Positions 1 to 9,384 of a DNA stretch of 53,340 nucleotides are shown one piece after another (the stretch's first letter is position 1; every line of letters begins with the position of its first letter). This DNA comes from Fen-1467 sp035519475 (GTDB taxonomy: Bacteria > Verrucomicrobiota > Verrucomicrobiia > Opitutales > Opitutaceae): contig DATIWI010000053.1 in NCBI GenBank assembly GCA_035519475.1, forward strand, positions 1 to 53,340, in the 5' to 3' direction. The notes under the pieces were generated by a model. That model saw nothing but the letters and a program-made list of their open reading frames with translations, was not told where the DNA came from and ran no database searches. A program made the position numbers and the translations under genes.

Positions 1-2
1 TT

Positions 3-266
3 TTTTGCGGGACCGATCACTGCTTCGGCGATGGCACGGCCGCGCCGGAACCCGGGCGCCTGCTGCCGGCAAAGAACGGATGCCAGTTGGGTACGGTCGA
101 ATACCCCGGGGCCACGCATGGCTTCGGTCGCAATGCGCCTGCCATGCGCTTCTTCGACCCCGCCGCCATCGGAAGAAGAGGCCACATGGCCTGGAACCCG
201 GAGGCCGCCAACGATGCCCGGACCAGGGTGGTGGCCTTTCTGCGGGAGAACCTGGTGGCCCGGTAG
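3..266 (+). CDS. Dienelactone hydrolase family protein, C-terminal fragment
   Basis: An open frame enters from the left edge with no start in the window and stops with TAG at 264-266, giving about 87 residues. It contains YPGATHGFG, which matches the segment carrying the catalytic His of the dienelactone hydrolase (alpha/beta hydrolase) family, followed by the usual FFDPAA...A-rich amphipathic helix and a final helix ending VVAFLRENLVAR. Family members are Cys-Asp-His hydrolases of lactones or esters. The nucleophile and Asp lie outside the window, so the substrate cannot be judged. The gene converges on the lipoprotein hydrolase that ends at 280, only 13 bases away. Confidence 0.75.
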   Translation, partial: FCGTDHCFGDGTAAPEPGRLLPAKNGCQLGTVEYPGATHGFGRNAPAMRFFDPAAIGRRGHMAWNPEAANDARTRVVAFLRENLVAR

Positions 267-279
267 GGGAGGCCCGCCG

Positions 280-1809
280 TCACCCGCGTGGGGCGGCGGG
301 CGGTGGCTCGTCGGGGTTCTTTGCCGCCTCGCGGGCGAGCGACACGAGCGCCCAATAGGGCGGCGTGTAACCGCGCTCAGCCTCGAACCTCTTTACGCCG
401 TCCAGCAGCCGGGCCTTGATGGCGGCGTGATTCGCCGTGAGCTTCTGCACGCGCAGCGCGGTCATGGCGCTCATGCCCTCGGGAATCGGCCCGACTCCGC
501 CGGCCGCGTTCATCGCCACACTGTAGATCTTGAGCAGCTCGCCGAGGGGCAGCAGCCAGGTGTCGTAGTGCAACGGTTCGCCTCGCTCCGCCGCCTCGAG
601 CATCACGTCGGTCACGGCGTTGTCCAGATGGTCCTTGAACAGGGTCTCCGGATCGCGCCATTCCGCCACCACCACCAATTGGGGATCGTACTCGAGGTCG
701 GACGGCTCCTGCGTTTCGAAGTGCCTCACGCCGAGCGCCCACAACCACGAGACCACGCCGCGCGCGGACAGATGCGACACGCCCATCCACAAGCGGATCC
801 CCACCGATCGGTAAGCGGCGAACGCAACCTCCGAGCAGAACTGCCGGCTCGGGTCGCTGCAGTCCATCGCGAAGTCGTAGGAAATGTGCCGGCGCATCGC
901 TTCCTGCCGGGCCTGCTCCGCGGCGCGGTGCGGCAGCAGCGGGTCGGCTGCCACGGCCGGCAAATCGGCGCGCAGCCGCAGCACCATGATGCGCAGCTTG
1001 GTGTCGCGGAGATACGTGGCGATCGGGCTCACGACGACGCCGCGCTCGATGTGCGCTTCAATCACCGAGACGGCGTGCGTCACCGCGTCCACCTGCACCA
1101 GCGCGATGTGCGAGAAGTTGCCCGGAAAATCATTGCCCCGCGCAATGAGCGCGGAGGTGGCGGCGCCGCCCCGCGACACCAGGATGTCCCCGCTGTGCAG
1201 CGTCACGCCGTGCACGACGGCCGTCGGCGTGCTCGATGGCTCGTCGGTGCCGGCGAGCAAAGGCGGGATCCTGTCCCGGGGCGCCTGCAGCATCGCCTCC
1301 TCGGTGGCCGCCCGGCTGCCGTAGAGCAGCCGGTAGAGCCGCTCGCGCGTCTCCCGCGCCTCCATCGGCCAATGCCTGGACTGCTGCTTGACCAGCCTCC
1401 GCATCCGCCCGAAAGCCTGGAGATAGTCCGGCAGCTGATCGGGACTGGCGGCCACCATCGGACCCAACTGCAAGAAGTTGGCTTCGAGCGTTTCGAACAG
1501 CGGCGCGTCCGCCGGGAAGTTCGCAGCCGCCAGCAGATCGAGTTCGTGGGAGATCGCGGCCAGCGACGCGTTGATCGGTTCGGTGAGCGTTCCTGGCGCG
1601 GCCGACCTGGCGCGAACGAACTGCGCCTCCAATTCGGACCAGAAGGCGTCGCGGTTCCAGACAAACGGTCTGTTGCCGGCGCCTTGCGCCGCGCGGATAG
1701 CCCGCTCTGCTTGCGTCGCCTCGCTGTGCGAGAGGCTGGCGCAGCCACCGCCGAGCGCCACGGTAATGACAGCCCAAAGCGCTCGGGTGTATCGTGATAT
1801 TTCTTTCAT
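280..1809 (-). CDS. YiiX/YebB-like permuted NlpC/P60 hydrolase, probable lipoprotein
   Basis: The protein has 509 residues. The frame is open further upstream, but the ATG at 1809 is chosen because it gives MKEISRYTR followed by a hydrophobic stretch and GGGC at residue 23, a weak lipobox-like signal. Residues 25-200 form an alpha-helical region with no recognised domain. Residues 200-345 resemble the YiiX/YebB family of permuted papain-like amidases: HSGDIL near 205, FSHIALV with candidate catalytic His234, IEAH near 251, and QFCSEVAFAAY with candidate nucleophile Cys325. Known relatives act on amide or ester bonds of cell-wall or lipid substrates. The substrate here is unknown. The family is fairly sure and the envelope location is inferred. 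Confidence 0.75.
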   Translation of the reverse strand: MKEISRYTRALWAVITVALGGGCASLSHSEATQAERAIRAAQGAGNRPFVWNRDAFWSELEAQFVRARSAAPGTLTEPINASLAAISHELDLLAAANFPADAPLFETLEANFLQLGPMVAASPDQLPDYLQAFGRMRRLVKQQSRHWPMEARETRERLYRLLYGSRAATEEAMLQAPRDRIPPLLAGTDEPSSTPTAVVHGVTLHSGDILVSRGGAATSALIARGNDFPGNFSHIALVQVDAVTHAVSVIEAHIERGVVVSPIATYLRDTKLRIMVLRLRADLPAVAADPLLPHRAAEQARQEAMRRHISYDFAMDCSDPSRQFCSEVAFAAYRSVGIRLWMGVSHLSARGVVSWLWALGVRHFETQEPSDLEYDPQLVVVAEWRDPETLFKDHLDNAVTDVMLEAAERGEPLHYDTWLLPLGELLKIYSVAMNAAGGVGPIPEGMSAMTALRVQKLTANHAAIKARLLDGVKRFEAERGYTPPYWALVSLAREAAKNPDEPPPAAPRG

Positions 1810-2217
1810 GGCGGCGAGATGGCTGGACGTTGCTGGACCTGCCCAGACGACCCGGTTCGGCGGCAGCGCGCGGCGCTGGCCGCGCAAGCCGATCATTAGC
1901 TGGCCTGTCTCCTCCCGTAAATGAAATCCAGTGACACGGGGGATGTCCTGGCGAACAGGCGGGCGTTTCCGAAGAGGCGAACCGAAGGGGCGAATGCCCT
2001 GGCTGTTGACAACTCCGGACGTTCGGCGAAGGAGCAGGCACGGCACGGCCGGAGGCGGATCAGATTCGCGGGGTGGGTTGGCACGTGACCAGCCGCGGCA
2101 CTACCGGCGGAATCGGTTCGGGGAGCGCAGGGCCGGGAGCCTTTGAACGAGCGCTCAGCGAGGCGGCCAGGCGGTTAGGGTGCGGATGGGGCAGCGGGCC
2201 AGCTGGAACCAGTTCGT
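1810..2217. other. Gene-free stretch between lipoprotein hydrolase and GH3 remnant
   Basis: No coding frame here has a plausible start or recognisable protein. It is the 5' side of the hydrolase gene on the minus strand and the far end of the decayed GH3 fragment. The sequence keeps the high GC of the surroundings. No convincing promoter or RNA fold was seen. Confidence 0.4.
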
Positions 2218-2829
2218 CTACCGATGGCAGCGGCACGCGCGGCGCGTGATCGCCGACTCGATGCCATGCAGACAGACCTGTACGGTCTCCGCGCCGGTCC
2301 GGCGCCCGGTATGGGCTAGATCAACCGAAATCGAAATCGGGCCGCCGGCGTTGAGCGTCCACGCGCTGGCCGGCTCGGTGGACACCCGTAGGTTTGACAG
2401 TGCAAAGGTGGTATCGGACAGGCCGTAGCGAGAAGGCTACAGCGGCGTGCCGTCCAAGTCAGTGAAAGCGGTGTCGCCATTGAACTTGTAGTTGTGATAA
2501 TCCGGCAGTTGGCCGCTCGAGCGGGGAACGCTGCAGGCAGGCGGCCCGAGGGGTTGAGGTCGTTGAACAGCGCCTCGGCGACCGCCCGGCCGTCCACCTG
2601 TCCCGGATACCACGCGCAGCGGATAGCAGGGCAATTCGCGGCGATCCAAGGGATGCTGTGGGGCCGCCCCTGGATCAGCACCACCGCCAGGGGCGCGCCG
2701 CACGCGCGAAGGACTTTGACGAGTTCCGGCAGCACGCCGCCCAGATCCAAGCTGCGACATCGACGCCCTCGCCGCAGTCCATCTCCTTCGCGCCGTGGCC
2801 GACGTTGACCGCCCCCGTCGCGGGACCAA
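2218..2829 (-). pseudogene. Decayed glycoside hydrolase family 3 (beta-glucosidase) fragment
   Basis: Three minus-strand frames joined in order give the C-terminal part of a GH3 enzyme. First comes MDCGEGVDVAA (2760-2790), resembling the GEG.D segment. After a frame change comes PLAVVLIQGRP, then AWYPGQVDGRAVAEALF and NDLNPSGRLPAAFP. After another shift comes SGQLPDYHNYKFNG, and after a third shift LSDTTFALSNLRVS and GAETVQVCLHGIES from the FnIII-like tail, ending near 2218. The frameshifts and missing N-terminal two-thirds show a dead gene. It starts at the ribokinase stop, suggesting that a deletion fused it to this locus and that the ribokinase/permease pair once accompanied a glycosidase. 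Confidence 0.8.
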
Positions 2830-3765
2830 TCAATTGGTCTTTCGGCGAAGAAAGCGCTCGATCTCGGCGCGGGTCGGGGCGGAGGGCTGAGCGCCCAGGC
2901 GCGTGACGGAAAGTGCCGCCGCGGCGTTGGCGAAGCGAACGGCGCCCAGCAGGGGCTGATCTTCGGCGAGGGCGACCGCCAACGCGCCGTTGAAAATGTC
3001 GCCCGCCGCCGTGGTATCCAGCGCCTTCACCCGGAATCCCGGCACGCGCTGCCGGCAGCCGCCGCCGACGACAAAGGCGCCGTGCGCGCCCAAGGTGATG
3101 ATCACGGTTTGCACGCCCCGGGCACGCAACCGGTCGGCAGCGCGCCCCGCAGCCGTATCGCTGTCCACTTTGATGCCGGTCAACAGCTCGGCTTCGGTCT
3201 CATTCGGCGTGAGGATCGCGACGCGGCGGAGCAGGCGGTCGGGCAGGGGACGGGCCGGGGCCGGATTCAGGATCACGCGCGCCCCCGCCGCCGCGGCCAG
3301 TCCGGCGGCGGCGCTCACGGTGGCCAGCGGTGTTTCCAGTTGCAGGAGGAGCACCCGGGCGCCGCGGAAGAGCGGGCCCGCCGCCTTCACCTGCCCGGGC
3401 GAAAGGCGCCCGTTGGCGCCGGAAGCGACCGCGATCATGTTCTCGCCACGCCGCGCCACGAAGATGAAGGCCACGCCGGAGGGACGCGTGTCGTCGCGCG
3501 CCACGTGGTCGACGTTGATGCCATCCTTGACCCAACCCGCCACGGCCTGCGCCCCGAACGAATCCGGTCCGATCCGCGCGATGAACGTGACCTTGCCCCC
3601 CGCGCGGGCCGCACCGACGGCTTGGTTGGCGCCCTTGCCGCCGGCGGCGGTGAGAAAGGCGCCGCCGAGGAGGGTCTCCCCCGGCCGGGGCAGCCGGTCC
3701 AGTTTGATGATCAGGTCGGTGTTGGAACTGCCGACCACGACGATGCGGCGCGCGGAGGGCTTCAC
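2830..3765 (-). CDS. rbsK: Ribokinase (PfkB family)
   Basis: This 311-residue protein has the usual ribokinase length. It phosphorylates D-ribose, or a related sugar or nucleoside-derived ribose, using ATP in the cytoplasm. Visible features are the N-terminal VVVGSSNTDLI strand, the substrate loop AAGGKGANQAVGAARAG (41-57), the NPAPAR and TPNETEAELLTG segments, and the anion-hole/catalytic motif DTTAAGD (250-256, base Asp256) followed by FNGAL, which is the ribokinase form rather than fructokinase. The start is GTG at 3765; GTGA overlaps the stop of the upstream permease, so the two are translationally coupled. Fructose-type substrates cannot be excluded, but the motif spacing favours ribose. 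Confidence 0.88.
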   Translation of the reverse strand: MKPSARRIVVVGSSNTDLIIKLDRLPRPGETLLGGAFLTAAGGKGANQAVGAARAGGKVTFIARIGPDSFGAQAVAGWVKDGINVDHVARDDTRPSGVAFIFVARRGENMIAVASGANGRLSPGQVKAAGPLFRGARVLLLQLETPLATVSAAAGLAAAAGARVILNPAPARPLPDRLLRRVAILTPNETEAELLTGIKVDSDTAAGRAADRLRARGVQTVIITLGAHGAFVVGGGCRQRVPGFRVKALDTTAAGDIFNGALAVALAEDQPLLGAVRFANAAAALSVTRLGAQPSAPTRAEIERFLRRKTN

Positions 3766-4772
3766 AGCTTGGAGGCGATCAAGATACTCAGACCCAGCAG
3801 ATAGAACAGAAACATGGCGGCGAGGAGCTTGTTGGTCCCCGGCGGCGCCCCCTTGAACTCACGCCAGATGAACACGCCCCAGAAAGCGCCGATCATCGTC
3901 GCCCCCTGCCCGAGTCCGTACGCGAGCGCAGGCCCGGCGGTCGGGGCGGCGATGATGTTGAAGCTCATGCCCGTGTTCCAGATCATGCCGCCGAGGAGGC
4001 CGATCGCGTGGAGCCGGGGATTCCCTTTCACGAAGTAGTCGCGGAACGAAACGCGCTCGCCGGTGAGCGGCCGCACCATCATCAGGCTGTTCCACAGAAA
4101 GTTCGAGAGCAGCAGGCCGGCCGAGAAGAGCACGATCGCCGTGTAGGGGCTGAGCTTGCCGGGTTCGAGCGCCTTGGTGCCGGCATCGATCCGGCCCATC
4201 GCCTGGGCGACAAAGCTGTAGAACCAGCCCATGAGCAGGCCGGCCGCCACCGAGATGACGATGCCCTTCACCGGCGTCTTCCGGCCGCTGCTGGCCAGCC
4301 GCCGGTAGGCCAGGGCGTCGAGGACGATGGCGACCATCACGCCGGCGACGCCGAGCGCCAGCATCAGGGGGTTGCCGGTTCCGGTCGCCAGGTAGGTCGT
4401 CACCACGCCGAGCACGAGCGCCAGGCCGACGCCGACGGGGAAGGCGACCGCGAGGCCGGCGATGTCGATCGCGGCCACGAGCAGGATGTTCGACAGATTG
4501 AAGATGACGCCGCCGAGAAACGCCGAGCCGAGCCACCGCGCGTCCGCCTGCCGCAGGTCGGCGACAAAGCCGCGCCCGCCGGCGCCGACGCTGCCGAGGG
4601 AAAACGCGAGGATCAGGGCGAGGAGCAGGACGCCGATGGCATAGTCCCAGTAGAACAACTGGAACCGCCATTCCTTGCCGGCCAGCTTCTGGGTGTTGGC
4701 CCACGAGCCCCAGCACAGCATCGTGATGACACAGAGCGCCACCGCCACCGGATAAGATTCGACAATGATCAT
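3762..4772 (-). CDS. GRP/ureide-permease-like sugar transporter
   Basis: A 336-residue, ten-segment membrane protein of the drug/metabolite superfamily, resembling the glucose/ribose porter (GRP) and plant ureide permease group. The start is the ATG at 4772, preceded by GGAGGA six bases upstream; earlier in-frame codons lack a ribosome site. Visible features are the first helix VAVALCVITMLCWGSWANTQK with its CWGSWANT signature, repeated Gly-rich helices, the loop VRPLTGERVSF and a late GLGQGATMIGAFWGVFIWREF segment. It is followed by ribokinase with a 4-base overlap, so uptake of ribose or a ribose-containing compound is the simplest reading. Direct substrate evidence is absent. Confidence 0.8.
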   Translation of the reverse strand: MIIVESYPVAVALCVITMLCWGSWANTQKLAGKEWRFQLFYWDYAIGVLLLALILAFSLGSVGAGGRGFVADLRQADARWLGSAFLGGVIFNLSNILLVAAIDIAGLAVAFPVGVGLALVLGVVTTYLATGTGNPLMLALGVAGVMVAIVLDALAYRRLASSGRKTPVKGIVISVAAGLLMGWFYSFVAQAMGRIDAGTKALEPGKLSPYTAIVLFSAGLLLSNFLWNSLMMVRPLTGERVSFRDYFVKGNPRLHAIGLLGGMIWNTGMSFNIIAAPTAGPALAYGLGQGATMIGAFWGVFIWREFKGAPPGTNKLLAAMFLFYLLGLSILIASKL

Positions 4773-5161
4773 GGGGTTTCCTCCGGGCAGCGCCACACCG
4801 GGCGGGGAGCCATCGTGATTCTCGATTCATTCCCGACGGGGGATCCGTCCGAGGCCGCAATCGGCACGCGAACGATCACGGCCGGGAACGGTGCACCTCG
4901 ACCGGTGGACGAGGACGGAAACAGAAACGGTGGGGCGATTGCTGATTGAATCGGGCTCATGGATTGGTGCGGCCATTCCACCATACCTGATGATCGGCGT
5001 CGGCGTGAATCGACTCCGTTCTCGGGGCGGCGGGTGGGGTCAGACTGGGGTGGAGAGTTTCTGGCGGGAATCCGCCGCTTTGTCGATCTTCGGCGGAAGC
5101 AGGGATGGACGCATGCCCCGCCCGAATTCCGGCGCGCCGACCGCTGACCGCGCCGGACCGT
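4773..5161. other. Gene-free stretch upstream of the sugar permease
   Basis: The region lies between the 3' end of the large dehydrogenase gene and the permease start, both on the minus strand. It should hold the permease promoter, but no clear -10/-35 pair or aptamer was recognised. Open frames on both strands here look like compositional accidents. Confidence 0.4.
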
Positions 5162-8100
5162 TCAGGCTCGCGCCGTCCGACGCGCGGCGCACAAAAGAGC
5201 CAGGGCCGCGACGAAACACCCTCCCGCGGCACCGCCGCCGCCACCACCACCGCCGCCGCCGGCGGATCCGCCGCCCGAGGCCGCGCTGGTGTTCACCGTG
5301 AGTGACGCCGTGCTACTGGTCACGCTGCCGGCGCTGTTGGTCACCGTCACCGTGTAGTTGCCGGCGTCGGCCATCTGCGCGTTCGAAACGTTCAGGCTCG
5401 TGCTGGTGGCGCCGCTAATCGCTGCACCGTTGAAGCGCCACTGGTAATTGGGCGCGGGCCGGCCTTGCGCGGTCACCGTAAACATGACGTTCGCCCCGGC
5501 CATCACGGTCTGGCTTTGCGGCTGGCTCAGAATGGCCGGAGCGAGGTCGCCCGCGGTGAAGCGGATGGTGTGATTGCCGGTGTCGGCCAGATAGAGCGTA
5601 CCCGCGCCGTCCACCGTGATCCCCGAGGGAAGGTTGAACCGCGCGAGTTCGCCGCTCCCGTCCGCGCTGCCGCTGGCGCCGGGCAGCCCGGCCACGGTGG
5701 TCACTGCGCCGAGCGGCGACACCTTGCGAATCGCGTCGTTGTCGGTGTCGACAACATAGACGTTGCCCGTGCTGTCCACCGTCAGATCGCCGGGATCATT
5801 GAAGCGGGCGGCGCCGCCGCTGCCGTCGTCGGCGCCGCTCGCGCCGGCGGCGCCGGCGAGGGTGGTGACAACTCCGGCCGGCGTGATTCGGCGAATCGTG
5901 TTGTTGCCTGAATCGGCAACGTAGAGGTTCCCAGCGGCGTCCGCCGCGACCCCCTGCGGAAAGAAGAAGCGGGCTGCGCTCCCGACGCCGTCGGCGCCGC
6001 CGCTGCCGCCGGCCTGGCCGGCCAAGGTGCTGACCAGGCCGACGGCGTTGACAATGCGGATGGTGTTGTTGCCCGAGTCAGCGACATAGACGATACCAGC
6101 CGCGTCCACCGCGACATCGCAGGGCTGCCGGAACCGCGCCGCGCTGCCGGCGCCGTCGCCACTGCCGGCAACGCCGGCCAGGCCGGCGAGGGTGGTGACC
6201 ACACCGGCGGCGGTGATCCGCCGGACCGTGTGATTGTCGGTGTCGGCGACAAACACATCGCCTGAACCGCGCACGGTGATGCCAGTGGGATGGCTGAATC
6301 GCGCGGCGGCGCCGGTCCCGTCGGCGCTGCCCGCGCTGCCGGCAGTGCCGGCCAGCGTGGTCACATCTCCAGTTGGCGTGATCCGCCGGATGATGTGGTT
6401 GTTCGTGTCGGCGACGTAGATGGTGCCGGCGCCATCCACGGCCAGATCGATCGGGCCGGAGAACCGGGCGTTCGTGCCGGGGCCGTCGGCGCTGCCGCTG
6501 CTGCCGGCCAGTCCGGCCAGGGTGGTGAAGGTCAGGGGCGAGCGCACCGTCAGCACGGCCGGGGCCGAGGTGATGGTGCCGCCGGTGTTGCCGATCACGC
6601 ATTGGAACGCATCGCCGCTCATCGCCTCGGTGACTGCCACTACCGTGAGGGTGGCGGTCCGGCTGCCGCTGAAACCGGCGCCGTCGGCCAGATCGCTCCA
6701 GACCGCGCTGCCGGCCGCCCGGCGCTGCCATTGGTAGGTCGGCGCGGGATTCGCGGCCGCCATCACGGTGAATATTGCGTTTTGCCCCGGCATCGCCGTC
6801 GGGCTGGCGGGCTGGGCCGATATCACGGGCGCACCGAATGAATTGATCCATGCGGTCACGAGGGCGATGTCAGCCGCGTCCAGTTCGTTGCTCGCCAACG
6901 GGGGCATCTGGCCGGCGCCGCGGGTGCTGATCCGGGTGAGCAGCATGGAGTGCGCCGGATCGACGGGCACCATCACGCGGTTGGCCCGGTCGCCGCCGGA
7001 ATTGATGAGCGGACCGTCGATGAGGCCGGCGCTGCTCGTCGGCGTTTCGATGCGGGCATCCCACAGGCCGAGGGCGGCGCCGCCGGGCTGGTGGCACTGG
7101 ACGCAGTTGGCGGCCAGGTAGGAGCGGGCGCGATGCTCCAGGGTCGCGGAAGTGTCTCCGGCGGGCGCGAGCGCCCGCAGCGTCGCGGGATCGGGGACGC
7201 CCGCGGTCGTGAAGTACCCGGCGTTGGCCAGGGCCGTAAGCTGGTTGGCCGTCCCGGCATCGTAGGCGAAGGTGCGGTTGAGTTGGGCGGTTCGGAATCC
7301 GAGCGCGCCTCCCGTCACCACCGAATGACATTGCAGGCACTCGGCGCGGCTCGGGTAGTGCCAGATTTGGGTGCGGATCGTGCCCCCGTCGTTGATGGTG
7401 ATCGATTCGTCGGCGCCCTCTTCCGGCACCAGCGTGGCTTCCGTCTGCGCGGCGTTCCAGCGATAGGTCACGCCGTACACGCCGTCGGGGACCTTCACCA
7501 GGAACCGGGTCTCCAGCCGGCGAGCCGTCGCCGGATCGCCCCGCGTGAGATCCAGATCGAAGTGCTTCACCCAGACCGTGCCGGCGGGAAACGTCCAGTT
7601 GCCGTCGGCGGCGAACGTGATCTTGTCCGCGAGCGCCGGCACGCTGAACCAACGGCGCTTCACGGCGTAGTCGGACCAGAACGAGACGTTGGGTTCGAAC
7701 GGGACGATGCCCGCGGCCGGCGTGAGGGTGGCGAGGTTGGTGAACGCGCCGGTGGCCGTGAGCGTGGGGGGCAACGGCGTGCCGGTGGGCGTCGCGTTGT
7801 ACATCAGCCGCCGGATCGCGCCGGTGCCGATGCTGGCGTAGAGGACGTCGCCGTTGTGCGGGTCGACGCCAAAACCCACCGGGGAGCTGTCCGTGAGCAA
7901 CGGCTGCACCTGCACCGAGCCGGTCGGCGGAAAGCTCATGGCGAAGAGGTGACCGGTCCCGTAGTCGCCAAAGACGTATCGTCCGAAGAGCTGGGCCATG
8001 CGGCTGCCGCGATCGACGACGCCGCCGGTGATGGAGCTGGCGGTCGCGCGGTCGGCGTCCCAGATCGGATCGATGAATGCGGCGCCGGGCGGCGGATTGG

Positions 8101-9130
8101 GCTTCGGGCCGGCGATGGTCCCCTCGCGATAGGCCCAGCCGTAGTTCCCTCCACGGGTGATCAGGTCGACCTCCTCGCGGGCGCTTTGCCCGACGTCGCC
8201 GACGAGGAGCCGGCCGGTCGGCGCGTCGAACGAGAAGCGCCACGGATTGCGCAGGCCCACCGCCCAGAACTCGGTGCGGACCGCGGCCGGATTCACGGTG
8301 AGGCCGTTGAACGTGGTGGCGCCGACGAACGGATTGTCGGCCGGGACGAGATAGGTGCCGGGATGGACCGCCGCCTGGGCGTTGGGCACGAGGTTGCCGG
8401 GGCGCTGGTCGACGTCGATCCGCAGCAAGCCCGAGAAGAAGTCGTGGTCGATGCGCTGGCTGTTGCCAAACTGGTCGTTGCCGCCCCCTTCGTCGCCCAG
8501 TCCCACGTACAGATAGCCGTCCGGGCCGAAGTGAAGGTCGCCGCCGTTGTGGTTGCTGGCCTCGTCGTACTGGGAGATCAGGGGCACCTCGGTGGCGAGA
8601 ATGTCGGCGTTGGTCGCGGGCGGAGACAGGGCGGTGAACCGGGACAGCCGGTCGTGCCGGCCGGCGCCTGCGGCCGTGGTGGCCGTCGTTGTGTAGAAGA
8701 CGTAGAAGTAGCCGTTGCGCGCGAAATCCGGGTGGAAGGCGAGTCCGAGCAGGCCCTCCTCGGTGGTGGGGTCGACCAGGACGCGCGAGGTCAGGTCCAG
8801 GAAGAGCTGTTTGGCCGGGGTTGAATCCAGGGCACTGATGACCTGGATGCGACCAGGCTTTTCGACGACAAACAGGCGGGTGGTTTCCCCGGGGGGAGTG
8901 GCGAGGCCCAGTGGCTGGTCAAAGGTGATGCCGGCGAACGCGTCTTGAGCCTGGAAGCCGAACGTCTGCGGGTTTTGCGGCAGCGTCAGCGAGGAGTTCG
9001 CCACGCGGGTGATCTGGGCGGTGGCCTGCGCGGCCAGGACGGTGATCGCGAGCGCGAGCGCCGCCGCGCCGGGAATTTCCGACGCGAATCGACGGTCGAC
9101 GCGAACGCCCTGTGGCGGGGAGCCAGACAT
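5162..9130 (-). CDS. Secreted PQQ-type sugar dehydrogenase/dihaem/Ig/NHL fusion protein
   Basis: A 1322-residue exported protein; the ATG at 9130 precedes a signal peptide ending about ATAQ (residue 39). Residues 45-450 resemble soluble glucose/sorbosone dehydrogenases (PQQ beta-propeller), with FVVEKPGRIQVI, GLLGLAFHPDFARNGYFYV and DLHFGPDGYLYVGLGDEGG. Residues 470-800 form the companion region with two c-type haem motifs, CLQCH at 598 and CVQCH at 676. An Ig-like module follows (about 810-900). Six NHL-type repeats of about 55 residues (about 867-1197) follow, each with ARF..P.....D..G..YVAD..N..IR, enough for a six-bladed propeller. Next come a second Ig-like module and a Gly-rich C-terminus with Cys, a hydrophobic stretch and Arg residues. 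Likely role: periplasmic or surface oxidation of sugars passing electrons to cytochrome c. The substrate is unknown and the NHL part is probably for binding. Confidence 0.85.
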   Translation of the reverse strand: MSGSPPQGVRVDRRFASEIPGAAALALAITVLAAQATAQITRVANSSLTLPQNPQTFGFQAQDAFAGITFDQPLGLATPPGETTRLFVVEKPGRIQVISALDSTPAKQLFLDLTSRVLVDPTTEEGLLGLAFHPDFARNGYFYVFYTTTATTAAGAGRHDRLSRFTALSPPATNADILATEVPLISQYDEASNHNGGDLHFGPDGYLYVGLGDEGGGNDQFGNSQRIDHDFFSGLLRIDVDQRPGNLVPNAQAAVHPGTYLVPADNPFVGATTFNGLTVNPAAVRTEFWAVGLRNPWRFSFDAPTGRLLVGDVGQSAREEVDLITRGGNYGWAYREGTIAGPKPNPPPGAAFIDPIWDADRATASSITGGVVDRGSRMAQLFGRYVFGDYGTGHLFAMSFPPTGSVQVQPLLTDSSPVGFGVDPHNGDVLYASIGTGAIRRLMYNATPTGTPLPPTLTATGAFTNLATLTPAAGIVPFEPNVSFWSDYAVKRRWFSVPALADKITFAADGNWTFPAGTVWVKHFDLDLTRGDPATARRLETRFLVKVPDGVYGVTYRWNAAQTEATLVPEEGADESITINDGGTIRTQIWHYPSRAECLQCHSVVTGGALGFRTAQLNRTFAYDAGTANQLTALANAGYFTTAGVPDPATLRALAPAGDTSATLEHRARSYLAANCVQCHQPGGAALGLWDARIETPTSSAGLIDGPLINSGGDRANRVMVPVDPAHSMLLTRISTRGAGQMPPLASNELDAADIALVTAWINSFGAPVISAQPASPTAMPGQNAIFTVMAAANPAPTYQWQRRAAGSAVWSDLADGAGFSGSRTATLTVVAVTEAMSGDAFQCVIGNTGGTITSAPAVLTVRSPLTFTTLAGLAGSSGSADGPGTNARFSGPIDLAVDGAGTIYVADTNNHIIRRITPTGDVTTLAGTAGSAGSADGTGAAARFSHPTGITVRGSGDVFVADTDNHTVRRITAAGVVTTLAGLAGVAGSGDGAGSAARFRQPCDVAVDAAGIVYVADSGNNTIRIVNAVGLVSTLAGQAGGSGGADGVGSAARFFFPQGVAADAAGNLYVADSGNNTIRRITPAGVVTTLAGAAGASGADDGSGGAARFNDPGDLTVDSTGNVYVVDTDNDAIRKVSPLGAVTTVAGLPGASGSADGSGELARFNLPSGITVDGAGTLYLADTGNHTIRFTAGDLAPAILSQPQSQTVMAGANVMFTVTAQGRPAPNYQWRFNGAAISGATSTSLNVSNAQMADAGNYTVTVTNSAGSVTSSTASLTVNTSAASGGGSAGGGGGGGGGGAAGGCFVAALALLCAARRTARA

Positions 9131-9384
9131 TGCCGGATGGACACGTTTGCGGGGCGACAGTTGCAGGCGGATGCCGGAAGGTTCGTGGGGGCGGCGCAAC
9201 GTTCGCTCAATGCCCGACCGGCGCAAGGCGGCCACAGTCTTTCGGGTACTGCGCCGGATGCGCGGGGGAGTTCCCTCGGCTCCAAATCTGTGCCGTGGGC
9301 AGATGCGGTGCCGCGAACCCGCCTCAGCCCCGGGGCCTCAACGCTCAACCAGCCCCCTCCCCGATCTTTGGTGTAGACCCGAAA

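Noticed and set aside
31..1797. Very long plus-strand open frame opposite the YiiX-like gene
   Set aside because: It is antisense to a gene with clear catalytic motifs and reads as Arg/His/Pro-rich composition with no domain, a usual artefact of high-GC DNA.
5540..6530. Tandem DNA repeats resembling a repeat array
   Set aside because: The periodicity of about 165-180 bases is the coding signature of six NHL protein repeats; it is not a CRISPR or satellite.
6950..8824. Long plus-strand open frame inside the dehydrogenase gene
   Set aside because: It is a GC-driven shadow of the PQQ-dehydrogenase reading frame, with no start context and no recognisable product.
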